NCBI GenBank assembly: GCA_947624245.1
Contig: CANQJL010000011.1
Location: forward strand, 19,107 to 83,106
Length of the DNA stretch: 64,000 nt
Reading direction: 5' to 3'
Origin: an uncultured Acetatifactor sp.
Lineage (GTDB): Bacteria; Bacillota; Clostridia; Lachnospirales; Lachnospiraceae
Part shown: positions 7,140 to 16,712 of the stretch, piece after piece
How the letters are laid out: every line of letters begins with the position of its first letter
Position numbering within the stretch: the first letter of the stretch is position 1
Notes under the pieces: model-generated
Told to the model about the DNA's origin: nothing
What the model saw: only the letters and a program-made list of their open reading frames with translations
The model's database searches: none
Position numbers and translations under genes: made by a program

Positions 7140-9140
7140 ATGAGAATCGGTTTTTATACGCGCCTTGCCCTGAACAATATCCGAAGAAACGGCAGGACCT
7201 ATCTGCCTTATCTCATTACCTGCGTCGTTACGGTGACGATGTTCTATCTGGTCAGATCGCTGTCGCTGAATCCGGGCCTGGCGCATGTCTCCGGAGCGGC
7301 CACGGTGATGTACGTAATGGAATTGGGAAGCAGGATCATCGGAATTTTTGCCTGCATTTTTCTGTTCTATACCAACAGTTTTCTTGTAAAGCGCAGGAAA
7401 AAAGAATTCGGACTTTTCAATATACTGGGAATGGAGAAAAAGCATCTTGCGCTGATACTGTTTCTGGAAACACTGATCCTTACCGCCGTCAGTCTGGGAC
7501 TGGGACTGCTCTTCGGCGTGGCGCTGGACAAGGCCATGTTCCTGTTGATCACAAGGGCCATGGGAAACGGCGCGACGCTGGGATTCTTTCTCTCGAAAAG
7601 GACCTTCGCCGACACGGGGACCCTTTTCGGTATTCTTTTCTTCCTCATCTATGTAAAGTCCGTGTTCACGGTGGGAACGGCCCGCCCCATGGAGCTGCTC
7701 CGCGGAGGGAACGTGGGAGAAAAGGAACCGAAGGCCAAGTGGTTCCTGGCGCTAATCGGCGCGGCTGCCATGGGGGCCGGCTATCATATAGCGTTGACCA
7801 TCACCAATCCGGTGGCGGCGGTCAGCTACTTTTTTGTGGCGGTGATTCTGGTCATTATCGGCACTTACCTGCTGTTTACCGCAGGCAGCATCACGCTTTT
7901 GAAGCTGCTTAAGATGAACCGGAATTTCTATTACAGGACAAAGCATTTTATCAGTGTGTCCGGCATGATCTACCGCATGAAGCAAAATGCGGTGGGACTT
8001 GCCAATATCTGTATTCTCTCCACCATGGTGCTGATCATGGTGTCCTCCACCTCCTGTATGATGGTGGGCATGGAGGACTTGATCCGCACCAGATATCCCA
8101 ATGATTTCGAAATCTATTCCAAAGACACGCCCTCCCGAAACGAGGAGCTGTTCTCGCAGATCGACGCGCTCTGCGCAGAAATGGACGTGTCTGTGACGGA
8201 CAGGCTCCAATATTCCGACATGACCTTTACCGTGGCGCAGCAGGATGGGGAATTTGTCACGGACGGCGTTCTGGTGGATATGTCGGACCCCAATGCCTTT
8301 CGTCTGCTGGAGTTCATTCCGCTCTCCGATTATAATGCCTTCGCCGGGGAGGACCGTATTCTCGGAGAAAAGGAGATGCTCTTTTATTCCGGCCGTCAAA
8401 AATATGCGAGGGATACCGTGAGCCTGTTCGGCATGGACTTTCGGATTGCCGAGAAATTGGAAAGGTTCCCTGTGGAAGGAAGGATAGGGGATCATATTGT
8501 GAACAGCTATTACTGTGTGGTGAGAGATGAGAATTTTAAAGAGCTGGCGGAAGCTGCGGGGCAGCAGACCGGAGAGAGCGATCTGATCAGCACCTACTAT
8601 GGGTTTGACACTTCCGCGGACGACGAGCAACAGAACCGGCTATACGCCGGCATGACACAGGCTGTATCGGCCTATGGGCTGAACGGGTACATTGAGACGC
8701 GCATCGGCAGCAGGGCTTCCTTTATGAGCCTGTATGGAGGAATCTTTTTCCTGGGCATCTGTCTGGGCCTGCTGTTCATCATGGCAACCGTGCTGATCAT
8801 CTATTACAAGCAAATTTCCGAAGGCTACGAGGACAGGGAACGCTTTGCAATCCTGCAGAAGGTGGGCATGACGCCCAAGGAGGTCCGCAGTGCAATACGT
8901 TCCCAGGTGCTGACGGTATTTTTCCTGCCGTTGGCGGTGGCCGGCATCCATGTGGCGGCGGCATTTCCGCTGATCACGCTGGTGCTGAAGCTGATGAATA
9001 TGGTCAACGCGAAGCTTTTCCTGATCTGCACGATCGTGTGCTATCTGGTGTTCGTAGTCATGTACATATCGATCTACAGCCTGACCGCCAGGACGTATTA
9101 CAGAATCGTCAGCAGACCGGCAAAGATTTTGCAGTCTTAA
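7140..9140 (+). CDS. FtsX-like ABC permease, BceB-like
   Basis: 666 residues, as expected for BceB. After a basic N-terminus (LALNNIRRNGRTYLPYL) there are about seven hydrophobic segments up to residue ~310. A large extracellular region of roughly 200 residues follows (~315-520, starting near MVGMEDLIRTRYPNDFEIYS), and then come three final helices (GGIFFLGICLGLLFIMATVL, VFFLPLAVAGIHVAAAFPLI, TIVCYLVFVVMYISIYSL). This ten-helix layout with the big loop between helices 7 and 8 is diagnostic of BceB-type transporters, where the loop recognises the peptide or its lipid complex. It forms a complex with the kinase at 5223. The exact antibiotic cannot be inferred. Confidence 0.92.
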   Translation: MRIGFYTRLALNNIRRNGRTYLPYLITCVVTVTMFYLVRSLSLNPGLAHVSGAATVMYVMELGSRIIGIFACIFLFYTNSFLVKRRKKEFGLFNILGMEKKHLALILFLETLILTAVSLGLGLLFGVALDKAMFLLITRAMGNGATLGFFLSKRTFADTGTLFGILFFLIYVKSVFTVGTARPMELLRGGNVGEKEPKAKWFLALIGAAAMGAGYHIALTITNPVAAVSYFFVAVILVIIGTYLLFTAGSITLLKLLKMNRNFYYRTKHFISVSGMIYRMKQNAVGLANICILSTMVLIMVSSTSCMMVGMEDLIRTRYPNDFEIYSKDTPSRNEELFSQIDALCAEMDVSVTDRLQYSDMTFTVAQQDGEFVTDGVLVDMSDPNAFRLLEFIPLSDYNAFAGEDRILGEKEMLFYSGRQKYARDTVSLFGMDFRIAEKLERFPVEGRIGDHIVNSYYCVVRDENFKELAEAAGQQTGESDLISTYYGFDTSADDEQQNRLYAGMTQAVSAYGLNGYIETRIGSRASFMSLYGGIFFLGICLGLLFIMATVLIIYYKQISEGYEDRERFAILQKVGMTPKEVRSAIRSQVLTVFFLPLAVAGIHVAAAFPLITLVLKLMNMVNAKLFLICTIVCYLVFVVMYISIYSLTARTYYRIVSRPAKILQS

Positions 9141-9166
9141 ATTGATCTATTGACCTGTAAAAACCA

Positions 9167-9196
9167 TTGTATTTTCCGAAATAGATATGATACAAT
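9167..9196 (+). promoter_or_regulatory. Promoter of the glucuronoxylan locus
   Basis: TTGTAT (9167-9172) and TACAAT (9191-9196) are 18 bases apart, with an extended TG at 9188-9189. It is the only convincing promoter seen before the thirteen-gene run that starts at 9229. Confidence 0.55.
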
Positions 9197-9228
9197 ATAG
9201 CCGATATCGAAATCTTTCGGAAAGGCGG

Positions 9229-10773
9229 ATGAAAAACATGCTCAGACAGGTAGAGACAGAGAACGGATGGGTGCGCGGGATAGAGGCGTCGGACCCGAGA
9301 ATCACGGCATTTAAGGGGATTCCGTTTGCCGCTCCGCCTACAGGCGAAAACAGATGGCGTGCTCCGCAGCCCTGTGAGAGCTGGGAGGGGATAAGGGAGA
9401 CATATCGTTTTGCACCGATTGCCGTACAGGACACGCCGGGTCTCGGCGACGATATCTACTGTCGGGAGTGGCATGTGGATCCCGATATCGAAATGAATGA
9501 GGACTGCCTCTATTTGAACGTTTGGACGGGTGCAAAGAAGGCAGATGAGAAATTGCCCGTGCTTGTGTGGTTTTTCGGCGGCGGTCTGCAGTGGGGCTAT
9601 CCTTCCGAGATGGAGTTTGACGGAGAACGCCTTGCACGTCGCGGCATTGTGGTTGTAACGGTAAATTATCGCCTCAATGTGTTCGGATTTTTGGCGCATC
9701 CGCAGATAACAGAACAGCAGCCGGACGCGCCTTCCAACTTCGGCTGTCTGGATCAGCAGGCAGGGCTTAAGTGGGTGATACGCAACATAGCGGCCTTCGG
9801 CGGGAATCCCGATAATATCACGATCGCAGGACAGTCCGCAGGCGGCGGAAGCGTAATCAGTCAGATGGCCTGTCCGGAGAATCAGGGACTGTTCCGAAGG
9901 GCGGTGATCATGAGCGCCATGATACGGAATCCCTACGGCAACGAGGCGTTCGGAAAGCCGGAACCTCTTATGCAGGCACAGAAGAACGGAGAAGATTTCT
10001 TTGAGTTTCTCGGGGTGAAGAGCCTGGAGGAGGCGAGAGCGCTGGACGCCTTTTATATCCGTGACAAATACGGGGAGTATGCGCAGAGCCACCCGAGAAT
10101 GTTCACGGTTCTGGATCACACATTCTGCAAGGGAGATCCGCTGCAGATCATCAAGGACGGAAAATGTGCCAATATCCCCATCATGTCAGGCAATACCGCG
10201 GACGAATTTCTCAATTATATCACGGCGGATTCGCCCGAACAGCTTCGGGAAAAGGCGGTAAAGCTGTACGGCGATAAGGCGGATGAGTTTCTGGCGTTTC
10301 GGGAGGCTGCCTGCTGTGACAAAGACGGGCGCTACGGCGTGGTCAGCGGTATTGAATGCAATGCAAAGAGCCTGTTTGCCGCAAAGAGCAGGAGAGGGGA
10401 AAATAATTGCTATTATTACTGCTTTGACACGGATATCCCCGGCTGGGACAATCCCGGCACTTTTCACTCCGTGGATCTGTGGTTCTTTTTTGAGACGCTG
10501 GCAAATTGCTGGCGGCCGTTTGTGGGACGTCATTATGATCTGGCGAGGCAGATGTGCAATTACTGGGCTAACTTTATTAAGACAGGAGACCCGAACGGGA
10601 AGGACGCGGACGGGACTTTACTGCAGGAATGGAAGCCGTACACGGAGGAGGATCCCTGCAAGATGATTTTTTCGTCGGAAGGTCCCAGGGTGGATCACAG
10701 CAGGGAATCCGCCTTTAAGAAATTTTTAATGGAAAATATCGATGCGGGAGAACGTGCAAATGAAATATCATAA
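9229..10773 (+). CDS. Type-B carboxylesterase (para-nitrobenzyl-esterase family)
   Basis: About 514 residues from the ATG at 9229 (GGAAAGG just upstream; ATG 9238 is an alternative). It has the alpha/beta-hydrolase signature of type-B carboxylesterases: 'FKGIPFAAPPTGENRW' near the N-terminus, 'EDCLYLNVW', an oxyanion 'FFGGGLQWG' and nucleophile Ser203 in AGQSAGGGSV. There is no signal peptide, so it is cytoplasmic. As the first gene of the xylan locus it probably removes acetyl or another acyl ester from imported xylo-oligosaccharides. Feruloyl esters are possible, but the substrate is not visible in the sequence. It overlaps the next start by 14 bases. Confidence 0.85.
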   Translation: MKNMLRQVETENGWVRGIEASDPRITAFKGIPFAAPPTGENRWRAPQPCESWEGIRETYRFAPIAVQDTPGLGDDIYCREWHVDPDIEMNEDCLYLNVWTGAKKADEKLPVLVWFFGGGLQWGYPSEMEFDGERLARRGIVVVTVNYRLNVFGFLAHPQITEQQPDAPSNFGCLDQQAGLKWVIRNIAAFGGNPDNITIAGQSAGGGSVISQMACPENQGLFRRAVIMSAMIRNPYGNEAFGKPEPLMQAQKNGEDFFEFLGVKSLEEARALDAFYIRDKYGEYAQSHPRMFTVLDHTFCKGDPLQIIKDGKCANIPIMSGNTADEFLNYITADSPEQLREKAVKLYGDKADEFLAFREAACCDKDGRYGVVSGIECNAKSLFAAKSRRGENNCYYYCFDTDIPGWDNPGTFHSVDLWFFFETLANCWRPFVGRHYDLARQMCNYWANFIKTGDPNGKDADGTLLQEWKPYTEEDPCKMIFSSEGPRVDHSRESAFKKFLMENIDAGERANEIS

Positions 10774-11884
10774 TCTGTTTTTGGAAGCAGGAATCAGCGA
10801 GGAGCAGACAGACAGGCGGCTTGAAGAGATATGGAATACTTTTTTCTACGGCAGGGAAGATGAGAGGATCTATTTCCCTGTCGGAGATGATATGGGATAT
10901 CTGTGTGATACCGGAAACGACGATGCCAGAACGGAGGGAATGTCCTATGGCATGATGATCTGCGTGCAGATGAACCGCAAGGAGGAGTTTGACCGTATCT
11001 GGAAGTGGGCCAAGACATACATGTATATGGACAAGGGAGAGAATGAGGGCTATTTTGCATGGTCCTGCGGCACGGACGGAAGCAAGAACGCATACGGACC
11101 GGCTCCGGACGGCGAAGAATTTTTTGCGATGGCGCTCTTTTTTGCCTCTCACAGATGGGGGGACGGCGAAGGGATCTATGCTTACTCCGAGCAGGCGAAG
11201 GAAATTCTCCGCGCCTGCCTGCACAAGGGATATGACGGAAGGCCCGGACAGCCCATGTGGAATCATGATAACAAGCAGATTCTGTTCGTTCCCGGCTGTG
11301 ATTTTACGGATCCGTCATATCATCTGCCGCACTTCTATGAACTTTTCGCTAGGTGGGCGTATGAGGAGGACAGGGAGTTTTTCGCACAGGCTGCGGAGGC
11401 CAGCAGAAAATATCTGGCGGCGGCCTGCCATCCGGTGACGGGTTTTTCGGCGGAGTACGCCGAATTTGACGGTTCGCCGATGAGCAGAGGCCTGCCCTGG
11501 ACGGGGGAACGTCACGATTGGTTTTACAGCGACGCTTATCGCACGGCGGCAAATATCGGTCTGGACTATGAGTGGTTCGGCATAGACTGCGGGCAGAGAG
11601 CGGCGGCGACGCGCATTCAGGAATTTCTGCTGGAAGATGCCCGAAAGGGAGAATATCATACCTATGAGGTGGACGGAAGGATCGCCGATCTGTCGGTGCT
11701 TCATCCGGTCGCAATCACTGCGGCGACAGCACAGGCGTCCTTGGCTTCCGAAAGTCCTCACAGGCTTGAGTGGGTAAAGAGGTTTTTTGACCTGCCGCTG
11801 CGCGAGGGAAAAAGAAGATACTATGACAACTGTCTGTATTTTTTTGCATTTCTTGCATTGAGCGGCAACTATCGCATATGGTAG
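10760..11884 (+). CDS. GH8 reducing-end xylose-releasing exo-oligoxylanase
   Basis: 374 residues from the ATG at 10760, with GGGAGAA upstream and a 14-base overlap with the esterase. It matches the GH8 exo-oligoxylanase (Rex, EC 3.2.1.156) type: 'DTGNDDARTEGMSYGMMI' with the likely acid Glu59, 'WSCGTDGSKNAYGPAPDGEEFF', and the later 'DWFYSDAYRTAANI' that should hold the catalytic base Asp. Such enzymes invert and release one xylose from the reducing end of xylo-oligosaccharides of three or more units. Its length is close to that of the Bacillus halodurans enzyme. No export signal is present, so it acts on oligosaccharides already imported. Confidence 0.88.
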   Translation: MKYHNLFLEAGISEEQTDRRLEEIWNTFFYGREDERIYFPVGDDMGYLCDTGNDDARTEGMSYGMMICVQMNRKEEFDRIWKWAKTYMYMDKGENEGYFAWSCGTDGSKNAYGPAPDGEEFFAMALFFASHRWGDGEGIYAYSEQAKEILRACLHKGYDGRPGQPMWNHDNKQILFVPGCDFTDPSYHLPHFYELFARWAYEEDREFFAQAAEASRKYLAAACHPVTGFSAEYAEFDGSPMSRGLPWTGERHDWFYSDAYRTAANIGLDYEWFGIDCGQRAAATRIQEFLLEDARKGEYHTYEVDGRIADLSVLHPVAITAATAQASLASESPHRLEWVKRFFDLPLREGKRRYYDNCLYFFAFLALSGNYRIW

Positions 11885-11917
11885 AACAGGACAAAGAAGG
11901 AAAGCGGGGAACGCCGT

Positions 11918-13729
11918 ATGAGGTCAACCGGAAAGAACGGAGAGTTTGCGGGTCCGAAAGCACCGAAGGATCCCGTTAAAAAGAGGCCGGGCTTCTATAT
12001 CATGAGGGGAAAGGATATCATGGGCAGCCCTCAGCCTGACGGCAGGGGTATTCAGTTCCTGTATCAGAGCGACGGCAGGCTGCTCAGCAGTGCGCGCATT
12101 GTCGGCAATATCACGGATGAAAGCATGATAGAGCTCATGAAGACCGCGGAGGGCTTTAAGAAGCTGGTGCACAGCATCGGCGTCAGCGTAGAGACCGATG
12201 ACGAATCGGAGACAGTGGATTTCGTGTTTCAAATGTACGGGAAAACGGATCCGTATCAATCGGGAACGACGATCCGGCAGAGCATCCCGACGGACGGCAT
12301 GGAGACATTGGTGGAGCTTGACGGGCAGCAGTGGTCGGAGGACGATGCCGAGCCGGGGCAGATCCGATTTGAATTCGATACAGGCGGCTGCATGGGAAAG
12401 GCAGATGTGAAGCTGTATCTCAGGGACGGTTTTGAGGCGCCGGAGGAGACCCGAGAGACGACCGTGAATTTCGATTCTCCTCTGTACGGCGAAATGGTAA
12501 AGAAGTCTCTGATGTCGCTGGGCAATCCCGCGAGACTGCAGAAGGCGCTGCGCAAAGCGCGGGAAGGCAGGGATGTCACGGCTGCATTCATCGGCGGATC
12601 CGTCACGCAGGGAGCGGGGGCGGTCCCCATCAACACCATGTGTTACGCACGGCAGATCTTCGAGGGGTTGTGCGGCTATTTGGAAAAGGGAACCGATGAA
12701 AATATACATTTCAGAAAAGCCGGCGTGGGCGGCACCCCTTCGGAGCTGGGCATGATCCGATATGAGAGAGATGTGCTGCGCACGGATGAATACTCCGGAG
12801 CAGGGGAAGAGGAACCTGATATTGTTATAGTGGAATTCGCGGTAAACGATGAGGGCGATGAGACGAAGGGCGAGTGCTATGACTCTCTGGTCAGAAAAAT
12901 ATTGATGCAGGACAACCGGCCGGCGGTGATCCTGCTTTTTGCCGTATTTGCGGACGACGGTAATCTGCAGGAGAGACTTTCTCCTGTGGGAAGAGCGTAC
13001 AGTCTTCCGATGGTCAGCGTCAAGGATGCGGTGGTAGAACAGTTTTATGACAAAAGCGGCGGGAGACTTATCACGAAAAATCAATTTTTTTATGACTCTT
13101 ATCATCCCTCCAATCTGGGACACCGCATTATGGCGGACTGTGTTCTGCACTGTATCAGGGAGGCGGACAGGCATCCGGAATGCAGGGACGACGTGTGCAT
13201 TGCGAAGATCGAGCCGCCGAAGGGGAAGGCTTTTGAGCAGGTCAGGCTGTTGGATCGGAAAATATATGAACGGATTTCGGACAGAGCGCAGGGGAACGGA
13301 CAAAGTATTGCGGGGACCGGTTTTTCGGTGCGGATCGACTGCGGGGACTTTTCCGGTACGGATGAAGATCTTCAGGCAGTGGAGATGGACATGGATCTGG
13401 AGCTGACGAAGGAATTTCCCTACAACTGGATGTATACGGGCGGCCGTGCCTCGGACGGCGAGGTCAGGCCCTTTGTGATGGATATTGTCTGCACCTCGCT
13501 TCTTCTTGTGTTTAAGGATTCCGCCGGCATACATACGGGCTGCGCCCGTGTCCTGGCGGACGGCGAGGAGGTCCTGTATGCGGATCCGCATATCAATGGC
13601 TGGACACACTGCAATGCGGCCATCTGTTTCAAAGAAAGGGAGCGCAGAATGCATCATGTGGAAATTCACATGGCGGAGGGACAGGCGGATAAAGAGTTCA
13701 CGATTCTTGGGTTCGGATATGTAGAGTAG
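11918..13729 (+). CDS. Multidomain SGNH/GDSL hydrolase, probable xylan acetylesterase
   Basis: 603 residues. The central part (~215-430) is an SGNH esterase: block I AAFIGGSVTQGAGA with Ser228, block III VEFAVNDEGDE, and block V YDSYHPSNLGHRI containing the Asp and His. The first ~200 residues (including GRGIQFLYQSDGRLLSSARI) and the last ~150 (starting near AGTGFSVRIDC) are beta-rich and not recognised. They may be carbohydrate-binding sandwiches. There is no signal peptide. In this locus deacetylation of xylo-oligosaccharides is the most likely job. GGGGA lies eight bases before the ATG at 11918; a shorter start at 12003 or 12021 cannot be excluded. Confidence 0.8.
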   Translation: MRSTGKNGEFAGPKAPKDPVKKRPGFYIMRGKDIMGSPQPDGRGIQFLYQSDGRLLSSARIVGNITDESMIELMKTAEGFKKLVHSIGVSVETDDESETVDFVFQMYGKTDPYQSGTTIRQSIPTDGMETLVELDGQQWSEDDAEPGQIRFEFDTGGCMGKADVKLYLRDGFEAPEETRETTVNFDSPLYGEMVKKSLMSLGNPARLQKALRKAREGRDVTAAFIGGSVTQGAGAVPINTMCYARQIFEGLCGYLEKGTDENIHFRKAGVGGTPSELGMIRYERDVLRTDEYSGAGEEEPDIVIVEFAVNDEGDETKGECYDSLVRKILMQDNRPAVILLFAVFADDGNLQERLSPVGRAYSLPMVSVKDAVVEQFYDKSGGRLITKNQFFYDSYHPSNLGHRIMADCVLHCIREADRHPECRDDVCIAKIEPPKGKAFEQVRLLDRKIYERISDRAQGNGQSIAGTGFSVRIDCGDFSGTDEDLQAVEMDMDLELTKEFPYNWMYTGGRASDGEVRPFVMDIVCTSLLLVFKDSAGIHTGCARVLADGEEVLYADPHINGWTHCNAAICFKERERRMHHVEIHMAEGQADKEFTILGFGYVE

Positions 13730-13745
13730 GCGGAGCAGAGACGGT

Positions 13746-16667
13746 ATGGATTTGGAAAAGGGAAAACTGCCGGTCATCGTTGCGGAGAGCGGCGGCTTTG
13801 AAGGAGTCAGAAGAATAGCGGCCAAGGTCGCGGAAGATATCGGCAATGTAGTCGGCGAATGCCCTGCTGTCGTCACGGAAAAAGAGCTGGACGACAGACA
13901 GCGAGACAAGATTATTTTGTGCGTCACTGTGGGACACAGCGTGCTGCTGGAGGAATTGTGCGCCGAAGGACTTGCGGAGACGGACGGGCTGTATCGGGAA
14001 ACGGACGAAAAAGAGAGGACACCCAAGCGGGAGATATACCTGATCAAGCGGTTAAAGGGCAGGCTGCGCGGCGCAGACAGGGAGATTCTGCTGATTTGCG
14101 GCAGCGATAAGAGAGGAACCATTTACGGCATGTTCGCCCTGTCGGAGTACATCGGTGTTTCGCCGCTGTGCTACTGGGGCGATGTGCGGCCCGTGCGAAG
14201 TGCCGTTGTACATATCGGTGAGGATATCGAGATTCTCTCCAAAGAACCGAGCGTGAAATACAGAGGATTTTTTATCAACGATGAATGGCCCTGTTTCGGA
14301 ACATGGGTCAACGAACATTTCGGCGGCTTTAACGCCCGGGCGTATGACAAGGTATTTGAGCTGCTGCTTCGCTTAAAGGGCAATTATATGTGGCCCGCAA
14401 TGTGGTCCGCCGCTTTCCCCATAGACGGGCCCGGAAGCGAGAATGAGGAGCTGGCCGATATTTACGGCGTGATAATGGGATACTCCCACCACGAGCCGTG
14501 TCTGCGCGCCAGCGAGGAGTGGAAGAAGGTATGCGGTCCTGACAGCCGGTACGGGTGCGAGTGGAACTATTATACGAACGAGCAGGGACTGATAAATTAC
14601 TGGGAGGATTCGCTGAAGCGCAGCGGAAAATATGAGAATGTGATCACGATCGGTATGCGGGGCGAGTACGATTCCCGAATGCTGGGCCCCGACTCTACGG
14701 TGGCGGAGAATGTGAATCTGTTAAAGCGCATTATCACAAAGCAGAAAGAACTGATCAAAGAGCATGTCCACAGGGCAGACGGGAAAGTGCCGATGCTTCT
14801 GGCATTATATAAGGAAGTGGAGGCATACTTTTACGGAGACGGGAATACGCCGGGCCTGAAAGACTGGGACGGACTTTCGGATGTGATATGTATGCTGTGT
14901 GAGGACAATTACGGGCAGATGCGGACGCTGCCCACGGAGGAGATCCGGAATCGCAAGGGCGGCTTCGGCATGTACTATCACTTTGATTATCACGGTTCGC
15001 CCGTGTCGTATGAATGGGTGGATTCCACTCCCTTATCCAAAGTGTGGGAACAGATGTGCCAGGCGTATGAGTACGGTATCCGCGATGTCTGGATCGTCAA
15101 TGTGGGAGATCTGAAGTTCCATGAATTGCCGCTTGTGTATTTCATGGCGCTGGCCTATGATTATGACAGGTGGGGATACGCAAATAAGAACAGTTACACG
15201 GAATTTACCGATAAAATGATCCGCAGAGATTTTCCAAATCTGCCGGAGGATGTGACGGAGAAGATTGCGAGAGTCTTCACGGACTATATCGCTGTAAATG
15301 CCTTGCGCCGCCCTGAGGCGCTTCATGCAGGCGTGTATCATCCCTGCCATTACAACGAGACGGACAGGATGCTGGCCGTGGCAGAGCAGATAGAGGAAAT
15401 GTCCTGCGGCGTGATGAAGCAGCTGCAGAGACAGGATCTGGCAGAAGGCGGCACACGGCTGGCGGATGCCTATTACAGTATGATACATTACCCCGCGATG
15501 GCGAGCATGAATCTGCTGAAAATGCACCTGTATGCGGGCAAGAACCGACATTATGCCGATCAGGGCAGAACGGCGGCGAACAGGTATGGGGAGCTGACAG
15601 CGGAATGCATCGGCAGGGACAGAAAATTTGTGCAGAAATGGGCGGACTTTCTGCAGGGTAAATGGAACGGAATGCAGCTGGCGCGGCATATCGGCTTTAC
15701 CAAATGGAACGAGGACGACTACCGGTACCCGCTCATGGTGAGGGTGGAACCGGCAGACGGCCCCAGAATGAGTGTTTCCCGCAAGGATTCGGAGCATGTG
15801 GCAGTCAAAAATTACGGTGAGCCCATGGTGATCAGGATACCGGAATTTGCGGATTACGGACATGATGAGGTGATCCTGGAGATTGCAAACACCGGTACGG
15901 GAAGCCTGCGCTACAGGATCGATGCTGCGGACGGTTCGGCGCAGCTTCCGGACTGGCTGCAGGTTGCGCCGATGCAGGGAGAGACAAAGGACATTGCGGA
16001 GGTGTCGTTCGTCTGTATCAGGGAAAAGCTGCCTAAGCAGCTTCAGACGGTCCGGCTTCTGATCTCGGACGGAGATACACAGGTGGCGGTGGAGGTCTGC
16101 GGCAGAGCGGCAGTTCCCGCGGGACTTCCGGAGCGCACATATCATGCGGAGAACGGGGTGATCGCCATCGGTGCCCTGCATTACTGTGCAAAGAAAGACA
16201 CGGCGAAAGGAAGCTACGAGCTGCTCGAGGGATACGGAAAGTACGGCGCAGGAATAAAGGTCCTGCCCAGTACCGCGGATTTTAAGGAGCAGGAGGAAAA
16301 ACCGGAGCTGACTTATCGCTTTTATCTGGAGAAAGCCGGCGATTATCAGGTGGATATCGTCACTTCACCGTTCAATTCCACCGTCAACAGGAGAGGCGTC
16401 GGCATTCTGGTCAACGGCTGCAGGACGGAGCTTTTGCCGGCGGATTTTGCGGCCGGAGATCCCGATGATCTAAGGTGGGCGGCCGGAGTGCTGGATCAGG
16501 AGAGAAAGAGCGGCGTTGTGCTTTCTTTTGAACAGGGCGTGCAGGAACTGACGATCGGCGCGCTGGAGGCCGGAGTCGTGCTGGAAAGAATTTTGATCCG
16601 CGAGCTTTCGGCGTGTCTTCCGGCATCTTATCTGGGGCCGGAGGAGAGCCGGACGTCAACGCAATGA
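13746..16667 (+). CDS. GH115 alpha-(4-O-methyl)glucuronidase
   Basis: 973 residues, the usual size for GH115. The N-terminal domain (LPVIVAESGGFEGVRRIAAK) leads into the catalytic barrel with the family's hallmark region 'KYRGFFINDEWPCFG' followed by 'HFGGFNARAYDKVFELLLRL' and 'NYMWPAMWSAAF'. The C-terminal ~300 residues are beta-sandwich-like (RYRIDAADGSAQLPDWLQV; AGDYQVDIVTSPFNSTVNRR). GH115 removes glucuronic or 4-O-methylglucuronic acid from both terminal and internal xylose residues of xylan fragments. The enzyme lacks a signal peptide. Its product feeds the glucuronate pathway encoded by the downstream uxuA, uxuB, uxaC, eda and kdgK genes. Confidence 0.93.
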   Translation: MDLEKGKLPVIVAESGGFEGVRRIAAKVAEDIGNVVGECPAVVTEKELDDRQRDKIILCVTVGHSVLLEELCAEGLAETDGLYRETDEKERTPKREIYLIKRLKGRLRGADREILLICGSDKRGTIYGMFALSEYIGVSPLCYWGDVRPVRSAVVHIGEDIEILSKEPSVKYRGFFINDEWPCFGTWVNEHFGGFNARAYDKVFELLLRLKGNYMWPAMWSAAFPIDGPGSENEELADIYGVIMGYSHHEPCLRASEEWKKVCGPDSRYGCEWNYYTNEQGLINYWEDSLKRSGKYENVITIGMRGEYDSRMLGPDSTVAENVNLLKRIITKQKELIKEHVHRADGKVPMLLALYKEVEAYFYGDGNTPGLKDWDGLSDVICMLCEDNYGQMRTLPTEEIRNRKGGFGMYYHFDYHGSPVSYEWVDSTPLSKVWEQMCQAYEYGIRDVWIVNVGDLKFHELPLVYFMALAYDYDRWGYANKNSYTEFTDKMIRRDFPNLPEDVTEKIARVFTDYIAVNALRRPEALHAGVYHPCHYNETDRMLAVAEQIEEMSCGVMKQLQRQDLAEGGTRLADAYYSMIHYPAMASMNLLKMHLYAGKNRHYADQGRTAANRYGELTAECIGRDRKFVQKWADFLQGKWNGMQLARHIGFTKWNEDDYRYPLMVRVEPADGPRMSVSRKDSEHVAVKNYGEPMVIRIPEFADYGHDEVILEIANTGTGSLRYRIDAADGSAQLPDWLQVAPMQGETKDIAEVSFVCIREKLPKQLQTVRLLISDGDTQVAVEVCGRAAVPAGLPERTYHAENGVIAIGALHYCAKKDTAKGSYELLEGYGKYGAGIKVLPSTADFKEQEEKPELTYRFYLEKAGDYQVDIVTSPFNSTVNRRGVGILVNGCRTELLPADFAAGDPDDLRWAAGVLDQERKSGVVLSFEQGVQELTIGALEAGVVLERILIRELSACLPASYLGPEESRTSTQ

Positions 16668-16712
16668 CAGTATGAGGATTCTATAAAAACATTCACGTAT
16701 AAGGAGGCTTTT

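Noticed and set aside
11924..14122. Very long open frame on the minus strand opposite the SGNH and GH115 genes
   Set aside because: It spans two clearly recognisable plus-strand enzyme genes, its translation is rich in Arg/His/Leu without any family motif, and it has no ribosome site. It is a codon-bias shadow.
15033..16181. 382-codon minus-strand open frame within the GH115 gene
   Set aside because: It lies wholly inside GH115 and has the His/Arg/Leu-rich composition of antisense translations.
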